A DNA stretch of 64,000 bases from an uncultured Roseburia sp. (GTDB lineage Bacteria; Bacillota; Clostridia; Lachnospirales; Lachnospiraceae), in contig CAKRDK010000003.1 of assembly GCA_934309475.1 (NCBI GenBank), forward strand, positions 115,115 to 179,114. The letters are read 5' to 3'. Under the pieces are notes generated by a model. That model was given only the letters and a program-made list of their open reading frames with translations, did not search any database and was not told the DNA's origin. Below are positions 25,886-35,159 of this stretch, piece after piece; position 1 is the stretch's first letter, and each line of letters starts with the position of its first letter. Both the position numbers and the translations under genes were made by a program.

Positions 25886-25987
25886 TTTCTATTCTCCTTT
25901 TAACCATAAACATATTTTTATTATATAATATCTATTTTCATTTTGCAACGAAAGTACCATCAAATTTCCAGAAATACTTGGATAAAA

Positions 25988-26860
25988 TCACCTGTTTCCG
26001 TCACTTTTTCGTCTGATGAGTGAAAGCAGAATGTCTACCACTTTTTCATCAAAAAGGATTCCACGCTGCGCTTGCAGATAATCGAGCACATCGTTCAACT
26101 CCATTCTTCTACATTCCATGCCAGACACCATTCCGTCGAACGCATCACACACCTGTAAAATTCTACAGCCCATCTCCTGATTTTTCTGTTTTAGCGGGTA
26201 ACCGGAGCCATCCTTTCGCTCATGATGCGATAAGACCATTCTTCTTGCCAGCATCGGAACCCACTCTTCGGACTCTAATGCACTGTACCCTAAAATGGTA
26301 TGTTTCTTAAACTCAAACAATTCGGTATCGGAATGTTCTTCTATTGACTGGTTTACATAATTTACAGTGATGTAACGCAGCCCAATGTCATGCAACAGTG
26401 CACCAATCACAATCTCTTTCTGCTCTTTTAATGATATTTGTAGTCTTTTTGTAATAATAAAGGAAAGGGCTGCTGTCATTACGGTGTGTTCATACAAATC
26501 CGGCTGTCTCTCCTCATAATCATAGGAAGCGAACTCATCCAGCACAGATGCTTTTTCTATAAATTCATCTGCAAAAGATGCAATCTCCTGCAACGAATTT
26601 TTCTCTTTTCCATAGATATGGCGTTTCAGAATCCTTCGAACCCGCTCCACACATTCTTCTCTCTCTTCCTGAAAAAAGAACTGCCGCTCGTGTTCCTCTG
26701 ATTCTTCCACTATTACAGTCTCAACATCGAGTGTTTTCAACAATTCTATATACTCCGGTTTCAATGCAGTTCCTGCTGGAACTAAAACTTCTTCTTCTAA
26801 TATGACCGGTTCTTTTAATAATTCTCCACCCTTTAAATCATGTAATAGTCTGATACCCAT
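25988..26860 (-). CDS. HD-GYP domain protein (probable cyclic dinucleotide phosphodiesterase)
   Basis: A 290-residue protein with an HD-GYP domain in the C-terminal two thirds: HTVMTAAL (about residue 128), ALLHDIGLRYI (about 152-162), KKHTILGY and the defining HHERKDGSGYP (about 213-223). This class hydrolyses cyclic di-GMP. The N-terminal 90 residues (VPAGTALKPEYIELLK and following) match the small domain that often precedes HD-GYP. It is the second gene of a three-gene group with the DUF4446 and parB genes upstream. Confidence 0.9.
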   Translation of the reverse strand: MGIRLLHDLKGGELLKEPVILEEEVLVPAGTALKPEYIELLKTLDVETVIVEESEEHERQFFFQEEREECVERVRRILKRHIYGKEKNSLQEIASFADEFIEKASVLDEFASYDYEERQPDLYEHTVMTAALSFIITKRLQISLKEQKEIVIGALLHDIGLRYITVNYVNQSIEEHSDTELFEFKKHTILGYSALESEEWVPMLARRMVLSHHERKDGSGYPLKQKNQEMGCRILQVCDAFDGMVSGMECRRMELNDVLDYLQAQRGILFDEKVVDILLSLIRRKSDGNR

Positions 26861-26873
26861 GTTTAAACTCCAA

Positions 26874-27383
26874 TTATTCTTTCTTTGTTTCTTCTACACC
26901 CATTGCCATATTTAATGCTTCTGTTTCTTCATCGGATAACACAATGATGGAATTTCCATCTACAATTTCTTTGATGTAAGTGTAACAGCCTTCTCTTGTA
27001 TGCATTGCATTGATGATATATCCGTCATTTTTTTCATTTAGCATAGCAAGTGAAAAACTCAGCTTGCCGCCCATCTCATGAAAAGCATCATATTTTACAA
27101 GTCCCATCTTCTGGTATGTAAATTTCATTTTCTTCATAAGAACTTCGATTGACTTTTCATTCTTATGATTTGCTTCTAATAAATCATCCACTTCATCCAA
27201 GCGTTTGATTAAGGTATCTTCTAACGACTTGGCGTCTTTTCCATCCATGAAAATTCTGTATTTTTTCTTCAGTTTCTTCATCTGGACAACATTTACGATA
27301 TATAATATAAACAAAATCAATACAAATGCTGCCAGCCCTATAATAATATAATCGGAATCAAATCCTAAATATTGTGAAATCAT
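26874..27383 (-). CDS. DUF4446 family membrane protein
   Basis: A 169-residue protein with one N-terminal transmembrane helix (about 12-32), a coiled-coil segment and the conserved DUF4446 core MGLVKYDAFHEMGGKLSFSL (about 92-111). The function of the family is unknown; it is regularly found next to parB in Firmicutes, as here, which hints at a role linked to chromosome segregation or the cell pole, without proof. Confidence 0.9.
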   Translation of the reverse strand: MISQYLGFDSDYIIIGLAAFVLILFILYIVNVVQMKKLKKKYRIFMDGKDAKSLEDTLIKRLDEVDDLLEANHKNEKSIEVLMKKMKFTYQKMGLVKYDAFHEMGGKLSFSLAMLNEKNDGYIINAMHTREGCYTYIKEIVDGNSIIVLSDEETEALNMAMGVEETKKE

Positions 27384-27412
27384 TTTTTACTACCTTTCTA
27401 TCTGCTGTACTT

Positions 27413-28318
27413 CTACTCGTGCTGAATACCTTTTATCATATCAATGATACGATCCAACTCATCCATGGAATAGTATTCAATCTCAATTTTACCTTTCTTG
27501 TCATCCTTCTGGTTGATGGATACTTTTGTTCCAAGAACGGATTTCATTTTTTCTTCTAAATCCTGGAAGATTGCTTCCATCTTTGGATCTAATACTTTTT
27601 TCTCTTTGGCAGGAGCATCCTTCTCCTGTTGCATTTTCTTTACTAATTTTTCTGTCTCACGTACACTGAGCTTTTCATCAAAAATTTTCTGTGCGGTCGC
27701 GTACTGTTTTTCCATATCATCAATTCCAAGTAATGCTCTTGCATGACCGGTAGAAATCATATCATCAATCACCATCTGCTGAACTCTCTCATTTAATTTC
27801 AAAAGACGCATGGAGTTGGTAACTGCTGTTCTACTTTTTGACACACGCTCTGCTACTTCATCTTGTTTTAAATTAAATTCTGTCAGTAATCTCTTATATG
27901 CGATTGCTTCTTCAATCGGATTCAGGTTTTCTCGCTGGATATTTTCGATTAAGGAAATCTCTACAATCTCCTGCTCTGTTAAGTTCTTAATGATAACCGG
28001 AACTTCTTTCAAATCTGCCATCTTAGCAGCTCTCCAACGACGCTCTCCTGCTATAATTTCATAATATGTTTTTTTATCCTGTACCAGTAAAGGCTGTAAC
28101 ACACCAAACTGTTTGATGGATTCCGATAACTCTAAAAGTGCATCTTCATCAAAATTTTTTCGTGGCTGGTCTCTATTTGGTTCCACCTTGTTAATATTAA
28201 CGAGAATACCTTCCACTACTTTTTCATTTTTTTCTGCTGTTTTTGCAGCCGGTTTATTTACCTTATCTGTGATAAGTGAATCTAAACCTTTTCCCAAACC
28301 ATTCTTCTTCGTTGCCAT
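27413..28318 (-). CDS. parB: Chromosome partitioning protein ParB (Spo0J)
   Basis: A 301-residue ParB. The order is an N-terminal basic tip (GLGKGLDSLI), the CTP-binding N domain with the motif GERRWRAAKMA (about 92-102) and ENIQRENLNPIEEA (about 124-137), the helix-turn-helix DEVAERVSKSRTAVTNSMRL, and the C-terminal dimer domain. It loads on parS as a CTP-dependent clamp and recruits condensin. The start ATG has GAGAGG upstream. Two perfect parS sites lie about 1 kb upstream, just before parA. Confidence 0.97.
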   Translation of the reverse strand: MATKKNGLGKGLDSLITDKVNKPAAKTAEKNEKVVEGILVNINKVEPNRDQPRKNFDEDALLELSESIKQFGVLQPLLVQDKKTYYEIIAGERRWRAAKMADLKEVPVIIKNLTEQEIVEISLIENIQRENLNPIEEAIAYKRLLTEFNLKQDEVAERVSKSRTAVTNSMRLLKLNERVQQMVIDDMISTGHARALLGIDDMEKQYATAQKIFDEKLSVRETEKLVKKMQQEKDAPAKEKKVLDPKMEAIFQDLEEKMKSVLGTKVSINQKDDKKGKIEIEYYSMDELDRIIDMIKGIQHE

Positions 28319-28348
28319 ATATGTTTTCCTCTCTAATTTTCTTTATTT

Positions 28349-29119
28349 TTATGGAAGGTCTTTTCGCTCCATAATCTCTTTTGCCAACATACGATAGCTT
28401 TCTGTTCCTGCTGATTTTGTATCATACATATTAATCGGAACTCCATGGCTAGGTGCTTCTGCTAATCGGATATTTCTTGGAATGATAGTATTGTAAACAG
28501 TTGTGTTCAGGTTATTTTTTACATTATCGACAACCTGGACAGAAAGATTTGTTCTTCCGTCGTACATGGTAAATACAACACCTTCCATCAGCAAGTCTGG
28601 ATTCAATCTTTCCTGAACCAGGTCGATTGTATGAATCAACTGGCTCAATCCCTCCAATGCATAATACTCACACTGAATTGGAACAAGAATAGATGTTGCA
28701 GTCGTCATTGCATTGATGGTCAGCATATTCAGAGATGGTGGACAATCAATTATGATATAATCAAAATCATCCCGGATATAATCTACCGCATTCTTCAGAA
28801 TGTATTCTTTTTCATTAATTCCTAATAATTCAATTTCTGCACCGGCAAGATTTACATTAGAAGGAATCAGTTTTAAATTATCCATTACCGTATTGGTCAT
28901 GCTCTCTTTTATGGAACATTCGTCCAACATTAATTCATATACGGTATTTTCTAATTCATTCTTATCTACGCCTAATCCACTTGTCATATTTCCCTGTGGA
29001 TCTAAATCAATTGCCAATACTCTCTGTCCACTTTCCGCCAGACAAGCAGATAAGTTAATTGCTGTTGTCGTCTTTCCGACCCCACCCTTTTGGTTTGCAA
29101 TTGCTATTATTCTACCCAT
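28349..29119 (-). CDS. parA: Chromosome partitioning ATPase ParA (Soj)
   Basis: A 256-residue deviant-Walker ATPase: NQKGGVGKTTTAINL at residues 9-23 (Walker A'), DLDPQGNMTSGLG (about 40-52) and IIDCPPSLNMLT (about 122-133). It is the partner of ParB in origin segregation and, in Bacillus (Soj), a regulator of DnaA. The parA-parB order and 30-base spacing suggest one operon. Confidence 0.97.
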   Translation of the reverse strand: MGRIIAIANQKGGVGKTTTAINLSACLAESGQRVLAIDLDPQGNMTSGLGVDKNELENTVYELMLDECSIKESMTNTVMDNLKLIPSNVNLAGAEIELLGINEKEYILKNAVDYIRDDFDYIIIDCPPSLNMLTINAMTTATSILVPIQCEYYALEGLSQLIHTIDLVQERLNPDLLMEGVVFTMYDGRTNLSVQVVDNVKNNLNTTVYNTIIPRNIRLAEAPSHGVPINMYDTKSAGTESYRMLAKEIMERKDLP

Positions 29120-29227
29120 TTTATTCTCCGTTTCTTCTTTTTTATTAGAATTTATAATTGCATATTCTTCTTTTTTTGCTATTGCAAAGTTAATTATATC
29201 ACTATTTATTCTGTATTTCTACCTTAA

Positions 29228-29243
29228 TGTTTCACGTGAAACA
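29228..29243. promoter_or_regulatory. parS site 1
   Basis: Perfect 16-bp parS palindrome TGTTTCACGTGAAACA, about 110 bases upstream of parA. It is the loading site for ParB. Confidence 0.97.
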
Positions 29244-29334
29244 TTTTTTTATTATTTTCAAACTGTGGTATTTCTATTTTTTTAAGAATACAAAATATTG
29301 TGGAATTTTTCTGTGAAACACAGCGGATGTGAAA

Positions 29335-29350
29335 TGTTTCACGTGAAACA
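29335..29350. promoter_or_regulatory. parS site 2
   Basis: A second perfect TGTTTCACGTGAAACA, 107 bases from the first (start to start). A half-site-like TGTGAAACA lies between them at 29312-29320. Confidence 0.97.
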
Positions 29351-29378
29351 TTTCGTTATTGAGATGAAATATTTTATT

Positions 29379-29428
29379 TAATATAGGACTGCTCTTGTAT
29401 TAATATTGGCAAGAGCAGTCCTATATTA
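29379..29428 (-). terminator. Terminator-like hairpin after the response regulator
   Basis: A perfect 19-bp stem (29379-29397 with 29410-29428, core GGACTGCTCTTG) with a 12-base loop. No long T run follows, so termination strength is uncertain. It insulates the DegU-like gene from parS. Confidence 0.65.
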
Positions 29429-29430
29429 GC

Positions 29431-30069
29431 TTATATCGTAATCAAATTATTTCGAATCGTAAAGACAGCGGCCTGTGTACGATCTGTTACTTCTAATTTT
29501 TTAAAGATATTAGATACATGGTTCTTTACAGTACGTTCACTAATACCTAACTTTTCTGCAATTTCTTTATTATAACTTCCAACCGCGAGCAATTTTAAAA
29601 CCTGTAATTCTCTTCGTGTCAGATTGTCAATTTTATCTTTATCAGAATCTCTCTCCACTCTCTTGGAATTGAGTGCTGGAATTAAATCCGGCTGGATGTA
29701 TGTCTCTCCACTTACTACAGTCTGAATTGCTTTTTTTAATTCTGCGGACTCCGAATCTTTTAATACATAACCGTCCACTCCAATCTCTACTGCTTTCAAT
29801 AAATAATCCACTTCGTTGTGAACCGTAAGAATTAAAATTTTTGGTCGTTTTTTAGTAAGATTTAACTCTTCCAAAACTTCAAGACCATTTTTCTCCGGCA
29901 TATTAATATCCAGCAATAAAACATCTGGTCTTACCTCCCCAATTATCTCCATGCATTCTTTTCCATTACTTGCTTCGGCAACAACTTTCATATCTCCTTC
30001 CAATTCAAGTAACTGTTTTAATCCCTCACGTATCATAGAGTGATCATCTGCGATCATAATTTCGATCAT
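29431..30069 (-). CDS. NarL/DegU-type response regulator
   Basis: A 212-residue regulator. The receiver domain (MIEIMIADDHSMIREGL, phospho-acceptor Asp in LLLDINMPEKNG at about residue 54, and a Lys in VLKDSES near 104) is followed by a LuxR-type helix-turn-helix (LTRRELQVLKLLAVGSYNKE and ISERTVKNHVSNIFKKL). Start and stop join directly to the kinase gene (30070). By overall shape it resembles DegU; the regulon cannot be read from this window. Confidence 0.93.
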   Translation of the reverse strand: MIEIMIADDHSMIREGLKQLLELEGDMKVVAEASNGKECMEIIGEVRPDVLLLDINMPEKNGLEVLEELNLTKKRPKILILTVHNEVDYLLKAVEIGVDGYVLKDSESAELKKAIQTVVSGETYIQPDLIPALNSKRVERDSDKDKIDNLTRRELQVLKLLAVGSYNKEIAEKLGISERTVKNHVSNIFKKLEVTDRTQAAVFTIRNNLITI

Positions 30070-31098
30070 CTAATTTTCCTCCCTTTCTTCTAATGGAATT
30101 GATACCAAAACTTTCGTCCCCTTGTTAACCTTTGAATCAATTTCCAATGTTCCAGATAATAAATAAATTCTTTCCCTCATCATAGATATTCCAAATCCTG
30201 AATGATTCTCACGAACCTTATCAGGAATATCTTCTTTTTCAAATCCACAGCCGTCATCTTCTATCGTAAGAGAGATTTCTGCTGGCTCATACTTCATTGT
30301 AACTGAAATCATTTCTGCATGTCCATGCTTGATAGCATTGCTACACGCTTCCTGAATAATGCGCAAAATTGAAATTCCAATAACGGAAGAAACCAAAACT
30401 TCCTCTCCCTCTACCGTATATTGTACATGAATAGAATTCGCTTTTTCAATTTTCTGTATGGCATCCTGTATCGTCACATCTAACCCAATATCGTCAAACG
30501 ACATCGGGTGTAAATCATATATCATCTCTCTTGTGTTCTGAATGACTTCACGCAAAATATGATTCACTGTCGTCAACTCCAGTTTACATCGGATGACATC
30601 CGTATCAATCAGTTTGCTGCATAGTTCTGTCTTATGTACAAGACTGGTAAGATTCTGAACGGTCGAATCATGCAACTCCCTCGAAATGCGCTGCCGCTCA
30701 TTTTCCTGAACTTCCAGCAATGCCATGCGCATACCCTTATCGCTGTCGATACTTTCCACGGTCTGGGCAGTGACATCCTCCGACATTTTCTGAAAACGAA
30801 TTACACTTTTTAATTCATCTATCTTGTGTACCCACTCCGCACTTTGCAATTTCAAAGCATCAAGCTGTTCCATAATCTGTTTCTGCTCATCCTTCAGTTG
30901 AAGTACCTTCTGCTTATTCCGTGAATTAACATTTCTTGGTGTAAAACACTCATAGCTGTTATCATTCGTCTCTTCCAGCAATTTTACAAACTCAATATTT
31001 TCTTTTAAGGAAATCTCCTGCTCTGAAATCTGCTTGTCGACTTCCTCTTTCTCCTGCTGATACTCAGCCAGTAATTTTTCCAGATATGTTATAACCAT
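30070..31098 (-). CDS. DegS-like cytoplasmic sensor histidine kinase
   Basis: About 342 residues with no transmembrane segment. The first 150 residues form a coiled-coil sensor region, followed by a HisKA_3 phospho-acceptor box (ENERQRISRELHDSTVQNL, His at about residue 184) and a HATPase domain with an N box (IIQEACSNAIKHGHA) and G box (DDGCGFEKED and GFGISMMRERI). This is the layout of Bacillus DegS. I set the start at ATG 31098, just after a GGGGG tract; the frame is open to 31152. Confidence 0.9.
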   Translation of the reverse strand: MVITYLEKLLAEYQQEKEEVDKQISEQEISLKENIEFVKLLEETNDNSYECFTPRNVNSRNKQKVLQLKDEQKQIMEQLDALKLQSAEWVHKIDELKSVIRFQKMSEDVTAQTVESIDSDKGMRMALLEVQENERQRISRELHDSTVQNLTSLVHKTELCSKLIDTDVIRCKLELTTVNHILREVIQNTREMIYDLHPMSFDDIGLDVTIQDAIQKIEKANSIHVQYTVEGEEVLVSSVIGISILRIIQEACSNAIKHGHAEMISVTMKYEPAEISLTIEDDGCGFEKEDIPDKVRENHSGFGISMMRERIYLLSGTLEIDSKVNKGTKVLVSIPLEEREEN

Positions 31099-31202
31099 AT
31101 TCCCCCATCTCTCAGAACATATGTTTGTATAGTAATTATGCACTATAACCATTGTAGCTTATTTCTTCATCAAAGAAAAGTATTTTTAAAGAGAAAATTA
31201 AT

Positions 31203-31231
31203 TTGTATAAAGAAGGAAAAACGTCTATAAT
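31203..31231 (+). promoter_or_regulatory. Predicted promoter of the alpha/beta-hydrolase gene
   Basis: TTGTAT (31203-31208) and TATAAT (31226-31231) with a 17-base spacer, about 45 bases before the start; divergent from the kinase gene. Confidence 0.6.
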
Positions 31232-31275
31232 AATAGTAGAAATATAATTTTGAACAAATAGACAGGAGGCCGAAT

Positions 31276-32226
31276 ATGAAGAAACATGTGAAAAATTTTC
31301 TTGTTCTGACCACACTTGCTGCAGGTGCGATTCACCTGACCAATCGTTTTATCGATATGACCGCAAGTATGAAAAATCTGCTTGCAACAGATCAAGGCTC
31401 TTTTTATAAATGGAAAAATGGCGATATCTACTATTCCAAATACGGTGAAGGAAGTCCGGTTCTTTTCATCCATGATTTGAATCCGGCAAGTTCTTCTTAT
31501 GAATGGAATAAAATGGTGCGCAAATTGCAGAAAGATCATACCGTCTACACGCTTGATCTTCTCGGATGTGGCCGTTCCGCAAAACCTTATCTGACTTACA
31601 CAAATTACTTATATGTGCAGCTTTTGACGGACTTTATCAAAGATGTTGTCAAAGAAAAAGTTGTTGTAGTTGCAACTGGCAGTTCCTGCTCTTTTACTTT
31701 AATGGCAAGCCATATGGAAAAAGATTTATTCCAGGATATTATCTGCGTGAATCCGGAATCGCTCACTGCAAGTAATGAGATACCGGACAAAGTTTCACAG
31801 TTGCGCAAGTGGATGTTGGAGTGTCCGATTCTTGGAACGTTCATTTACAATATTGAGATGTCACGTAAAAATATTGATGCTGCTTTCCGCATTCAATATT
31901 TCAACAGACCACAGCTTATCAGCTCCGCTTTGGAAGATTTTTATTTTGAATCTTCCCACCGCGACAGAAGCCATGGAAAATATCTGCAGGCAAGCATCTA
32001 CGGTAATTACACCAAGATTTCCATGACGCATGCACTTTCAAAGATTGAAGTTCCGGTTCACCTGATTGGAAGCCGCAGCTATCGTAACTCCGTAGAAATT
32101 GTTGATTCCTACACACGCTACAATGCAAACTTTGAGACTGCTTATCTTTCCGGCTGTAAACTTTTACCACAGTTAGAGATTCCGGACAAATTATGCCAGG
32201 TAATCGAAGCATTTCTTGAAAACTAG
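31276..32226 (+). CDS. Alpha/beta-hydrolase-fold protein, catalytic residues apparently missing
   Basis: A 316-residue protein with an N-terminal hydrophobic helix (signal anchor) and an alpha/beta-hydrolase fold: GSPVLFIHDLNPASSSYEW as the oxyanion region, TLDLLGCGRSAKP, and a nucleophile elbow at about residues 136-142. The elbow reads ATGSSCSFT, where the last Gly of GxSxG is Ser. At the C terminus, where the catalytic His normally stands in GHxPHxE, the sequence is GCKLLPQLEIPDKL, so the His is replaced. No obvious acid follows GSRSYRNSVEIV. It is probably a pseudo-enzyme, membrane-tethered. AGGAGG lies eight bases before ATG 31276. A strong terminator follows. Confidence 0.85.
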   Translation: MKKHVKNFLVLTTLAAGAIHLTNRFIDMTASMKNLLATDQGSFYKWKNGDIYYSKYGEGSPVLFIHDLNPASSSYEWNKMVRKLQKDHTVYTLDLLGCGRSAKPYLTYTNYLYVQLLTDFIKDVVKEKVVVVATGSSCSFTLMASHMEKDLFQDIICVNPESLTASNEIPDKVSQLRKWMLECPILGTFIYNIEMSRKNIDAAFRIQYFNRPQLISSALEDFYFESSHRDRSHGKYLQASIYGNYTKISMTHALSKIEVPVHLIGSRSYRNSVEIVDSYTRYNANFETAYLSGCKLLPQLEIPDKLCQVIEAFLEN

Positions 32227-32267
32227 TATTTTGCACGCCCAAGTGGTATGCAAAGCATTAAATTTTT

Positions 32268-32300
32268 CTCCGCGAGGCACGTATCCTCGCGGAGTTTTTT
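32268..32300 (+). terminator. Rho-independent terminator
   Basis: A perfect 10-bp GC-rich stem (CTCCGCGAGG / CCTCGCGGAG), seven-base loop, then TTTTTT; ends the alpha/beta-hydrolase gene. Confidence 0.93.
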
Positions 32301-32331
32301 ATATAATAGGAACCGCATTTTCTATCACATA
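32300..32331. repeat. Intergenic palindromic element, copy B (diverged)
   Basis: TATATAATAGGAA, a CCGCA centre, then TTTTCTATCACATA. It aligns over its length with copy A at 23284-23323 (shared core TAATAGGAA and its imperfect complement). Confidence 0.45.
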
Positions 32332-32334
32332 AAA

Positions 32335-32386
32335 ATACCGACCTGAAAAAGTTAGCTTTTTTAGTCTAACTTTTTGAGGCCGGTAT
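32335..32386. terminator. Bidirectional hairpin between convergent genes
   Basis: A 21-bp stem with two mismatches, from ATACCG and AAAAAGTTAG on the left to CTAACTTTTT and CGGTAT on the right. The left arm could also pair with AGGTCGGTGTAT at about 32409-32420, so alternative foldings exist. It precedes the end of rsmG (minus). Confidence 0.7.
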
Positions 32387-32445
32387 CATTTTTAGATTTG
32401 ACCTTTTAAGGTCGGTGTATCTATCAAAGGATTTCTCTGCTTTTT

Positions 32446-33159
32446 CTATAAAGGACTCTTCGTCGGTGTTCCGGCTTTTCGCGGATACGTCTTTGGTGTT
32501 CCTTTTTCTTTTTTGATTAATACAAATGAGCGTTTCTGCTCATACAAATCAAACTTTACAACTTCTTCTGTCTTGCCGCCTAACAAAAAAATGGCACGTT
32601 TTGCATTAGTCAGCTCTTCTTCAATTTCCCCAGATTTATAAGAAATAAATTTGCCACCAAGTTTTACAAACGGGACGCAATACTCACTCAACGATGCCAA
32701 ATTTGCCACTGCACGTGAAACGACCAAATCAAAGGTTTCACGATATTCTTTATTTCTCGCCAACTCCTCTGCTCTCGCGTGCACTGTAGTAATTTTCTGT
32801 AATCCCAGTTTCGCAATCACTTCATCTAAAAAAAGAATTCGTTTATTTAAAGAATCTGCAAGCACAATCTCCAATTCCGGGAATGCAATTTTCAATGGGA
32901 TTCCCGGAAAACCTGCACCGGTTCCCAAATCCAGAATCCGAACCGGCTTCGTCAAATCATACGCTTTCACAAGGGAAAGACTATCCAGAAAATGTTTTTC
33001 CACAACCTCATCAAATTCAGTTATTGCCGTAAGATTCATCACCTTATTTTTTTCCACAAGCATCTCATAGTAAGTTAAAAATTGCTGCATCTGCTCCTCA
33101 CTTAATGTGATTCCCAATTCGTTCAATCCGCGTTCAAATTTTTCTAATTGATATTCCAT
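32446..33159 (-). CDS. rsmG: 16S rRNA (guanine(527)-N7)-methyltransferase RsmG
   Basis: A 237-residue methyltransferase (GidB). The N-terminal helix region NVMNLTAITEFDEVVEKH-type block (here KVMNLTAITEFDEV), the SAM motif ILDLGTGAGFPGIPL (about 70-84) and VSRAVANLASLSEY are diagnostic. It methylates G527 in 16S rRNA; loss gives low-level streptomycin resistance in several bacteria. ATG 33159 is family-like; a GTG at 33165 would add two residues. The order mnmE-mnmG-rsmG is the classic origin-proximal one. Confidence 0.96.
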   Translation of the reverse strand: MEYQLEKFERGLNELGITLSEEQMQQFLTYYEMLVEKNKVMNLTAITEFDEVVEKHFLDSLSLVKAYDLTKPVRILDLGTGAGFPGIPLKIAFPELEIVLADSLNKRILFLDEVIAKLGLQKITTVHARAEELARNKEYRETFDLVVSRAVANLASLSEYCVPFVKLGGKFISYKSGEIEEELTNAKRAIFLLGGKTEEVVKFDLYEQKRSFVLIKKEKGTPKTYPRKAGTPTKSPL

Positions 33160-33176
33160 AAACACCTATGCCTTTC

Positions 33177-35099
33177 TTACTCTTGATGCTCCTGCTGATA
33201 TTTCAACTGTTCCATATAAACTAACAAAACAGAAATGTCTGCCGGCGATACTCCGGAAATACGGGAGGCCTGTCCAATCGACATTGGATTATACAACTTA
33301 AGCTTCTGGCGCGCTTCGATTCGAAGACTTGGTACCTCATCATAATTGAAATGTTCCGGTATTACTTTTTTCTCCAAACGCTTAAAACTCTCGACCTGTT
33401 TAATCTGACGTGAAATGTAACCGTCGTACTTAATATTAATATTAACCTGTTCTACTACATCATAAGGAAGCTCTGGTCTTTCTTTATCAATCGGCGCCAA
33501 TTTTTCATAATCAAGTTCCGGACGGCAGATTAATTCTGTCAACGTTGTTCCTGTATTGAGCGGAATACTTCCGTAGCTTTCCAGCAAAGCCTGAACTTCT
33601 TTATTTGCTCCGATTCTGACAGTTGCAACTCGTGCAATCTCCTGCTGAATCAATTCTTCTTTTTTGCAAACCCAGTCATAACGCTCTTTTGAAATAAGTC
33701 CAATCTCGTATCCTTTCTTGGAAAGTCTTAAATCAGCGTTATCCTGACGTAAAAGTAAACGATATTCCGCTCTTGAAGTCATCATGCGGTAAGGTTCGTG
33801 ATTTTCTTTTGTCACCAGATCATCAATCAGAACTCCGATGTAAGCTTCGGAACGATCTAAGACAACCGGTTCTCTTCCCTGAATACTGAGCGCAGCATTG
33901 ATTCCAGCCATAAGTCCCTGGCAGGCTGCCTCTTCGTATCCACTGCTTCCGTTGAACTGTCCGCCTGAGAAAAGACCTTTGATATTTTTAAATTCAAGTG
34001 TCGCATACAACTGATTCGGGTTAATGCAGTCGTACTCAATCGCATAGGCATTCCGCACAATTTTTGCATGCTCCATTCCCGGTAAAGTACGGTACATCTG
34101 GTACTGCACATCCTCCGGTAAAGAAGATGACATACCACCTACGTACATCTCGTTTGTATTGATTCCTTCCGGCTCAATAAAAATCTGATGACGGTCTTTG
34201 TCCGCAAATTTTACAACCTTATCTTCGATGGATGGACAATATCGTGGTCCGGTACCTTCAATAATTCCCGCATAAATCGGGGAACGATCCAGATTATTCC
34301 GGATAATCTCATGTGTCGTCTCATTAGTATAAGTCAGCCAGCATGATACCTGGTCAATCTGAACATCTTCCGGATTCGTCGTAAAGGAAAATGGTACAAC
34401 TCTCTCGTCTCCTTTTTGCTCCTGCATCTTCGAAAAATCAAGAGAACGTTTGTCCACTCTTGCCGGGGTACCGGTCTTGAAGCGGAACATCTCTACACCA
34501 TGCTCTTTGAGGGAGTCCGTTAAATGCGTTGCAGCCTGCAAACCGTTTGGTCCGGTGTATGTAATCATCTCTCCGGTCAGGCATCTTGCATTCAGATAAG
34601 TTCCGGTACAAAGCACAACTGCTTTACAGTAATAGGTTCCACCGGAAACAGTTTTTAATCCTGTAATCTTCTGCAATTTCTTGCCGCCCTGACCCTCAAT
34701 CTCTTCTGTTATCAGCTCTGCTACTTCTGCCTGTTTAATCGTGAGGTGATCCGTATTCTGCAAGGTTTTACGCATCTCCATACTGTAATTTACTTTATCT
34801 GCCTGTGCACGTAGGGAATGTACCGCAGGTCCTTTGGACTTGTTCAGCATTTTCGACTGAATAAATGTCTTATCAATATTTTTTCCCATCTCACCGCCAA
34901 GTGCGTCAATCTCACGTACCAGATGTCCTTTCGAACTTCCTCCGATATTCGGATTGCAAGGCATCATTGCAATGCTGTCAACACTCACCGTAAAAATAAT
35001 TGTCTCAAGTCCCATTCTGGCACACGCCAAAGCTGCTTCACATCCGGCATGACCGGCACCTACGACACACACATCATAATTTTCTTCAATTGCAGGCAT
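33177..35099 (-). CDS. mnmG: tRNA uridine-5-carboxymethylaminomethyl modification enzyme MnmG (GidA)
   Basis: A 640-residue FAD enzyme. The Rossmann motif [18 protein letters not shown] is at the N terminus, and the MnmG signatures [30 protein letters not shown] and [18 protein letters not shown] are present. With MnmE it installs the cmnm5 group on wobble U34 of several tRNAs. ATG 35099 has GAGGGA seven bases upstream; the frame extends further to 35144 without a family-like sequence. Confidence 0.97.
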   Translation of the reverse strand: MPAIEENYDVCVVGAGHAGCEAALACARMGLETIIFTVSVDSIAMMPCNPNIGGSSKGHLVREIDALGGEMGKNIDKTFIQSKMLNKSKGPAVHSLRAQADKVNYSMEMRKTLQNTDHLTIKQAEVAELITEEIEGQGGKKLQKITGLKTVSGGTYYCKAVVLCTGTYLNARCLTGEMITYTGPNGLQAATHLTDSLKEHGVEMFRFKTGTPARVDKRSLDFSKMQEQKGDERVVPFSFTTNPEDVQIDQVSCWLTYTNETTHEIIRNNLDRSPIYAGIIEGTGPRYCPSIEDKVVKFADKDRHQIFIEPEGINTNEMYVGGMSSSLPEDVQYQMYRTLPGMEHAKIVRNAYAIEYDCINPNQLYATLEFKNIKGLFSGGQFNGSSGYEEAACQGLMAGINAALSIQGREPVVLDRSEAYIGVLIDDLVTKENHEPYRMMTSRAEYRLLLRQDNADLRLSKKGYEIGLISKERYDWVCKKEELIQQEIARVATVRIGANKEVQALLESYGSIPLNTGTTLTELICRPELDYEKLAPIDKERPELPYDVVEQVNINIKYDGYISRQIKQVESFKRLEKKVIPEHFNYDEVPSLRIEARQKLKLYNPMSIGQASRISGVSPADISVLLVYMEQLKYQQEHQE

Positions 35100-35159
35100 A
35101 ATATTGTCCCTCTTTCTCAAATCACATACTTTTTCCGCTTTCAAACGTGTTAAGCGGTT

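Noticed and set aside
32716..32731. Possible third parS inside rsmG
   Set aside because: Only the CACGTGAAAC core matches; about four of 16 positions differ, too many for a confident ParB site.
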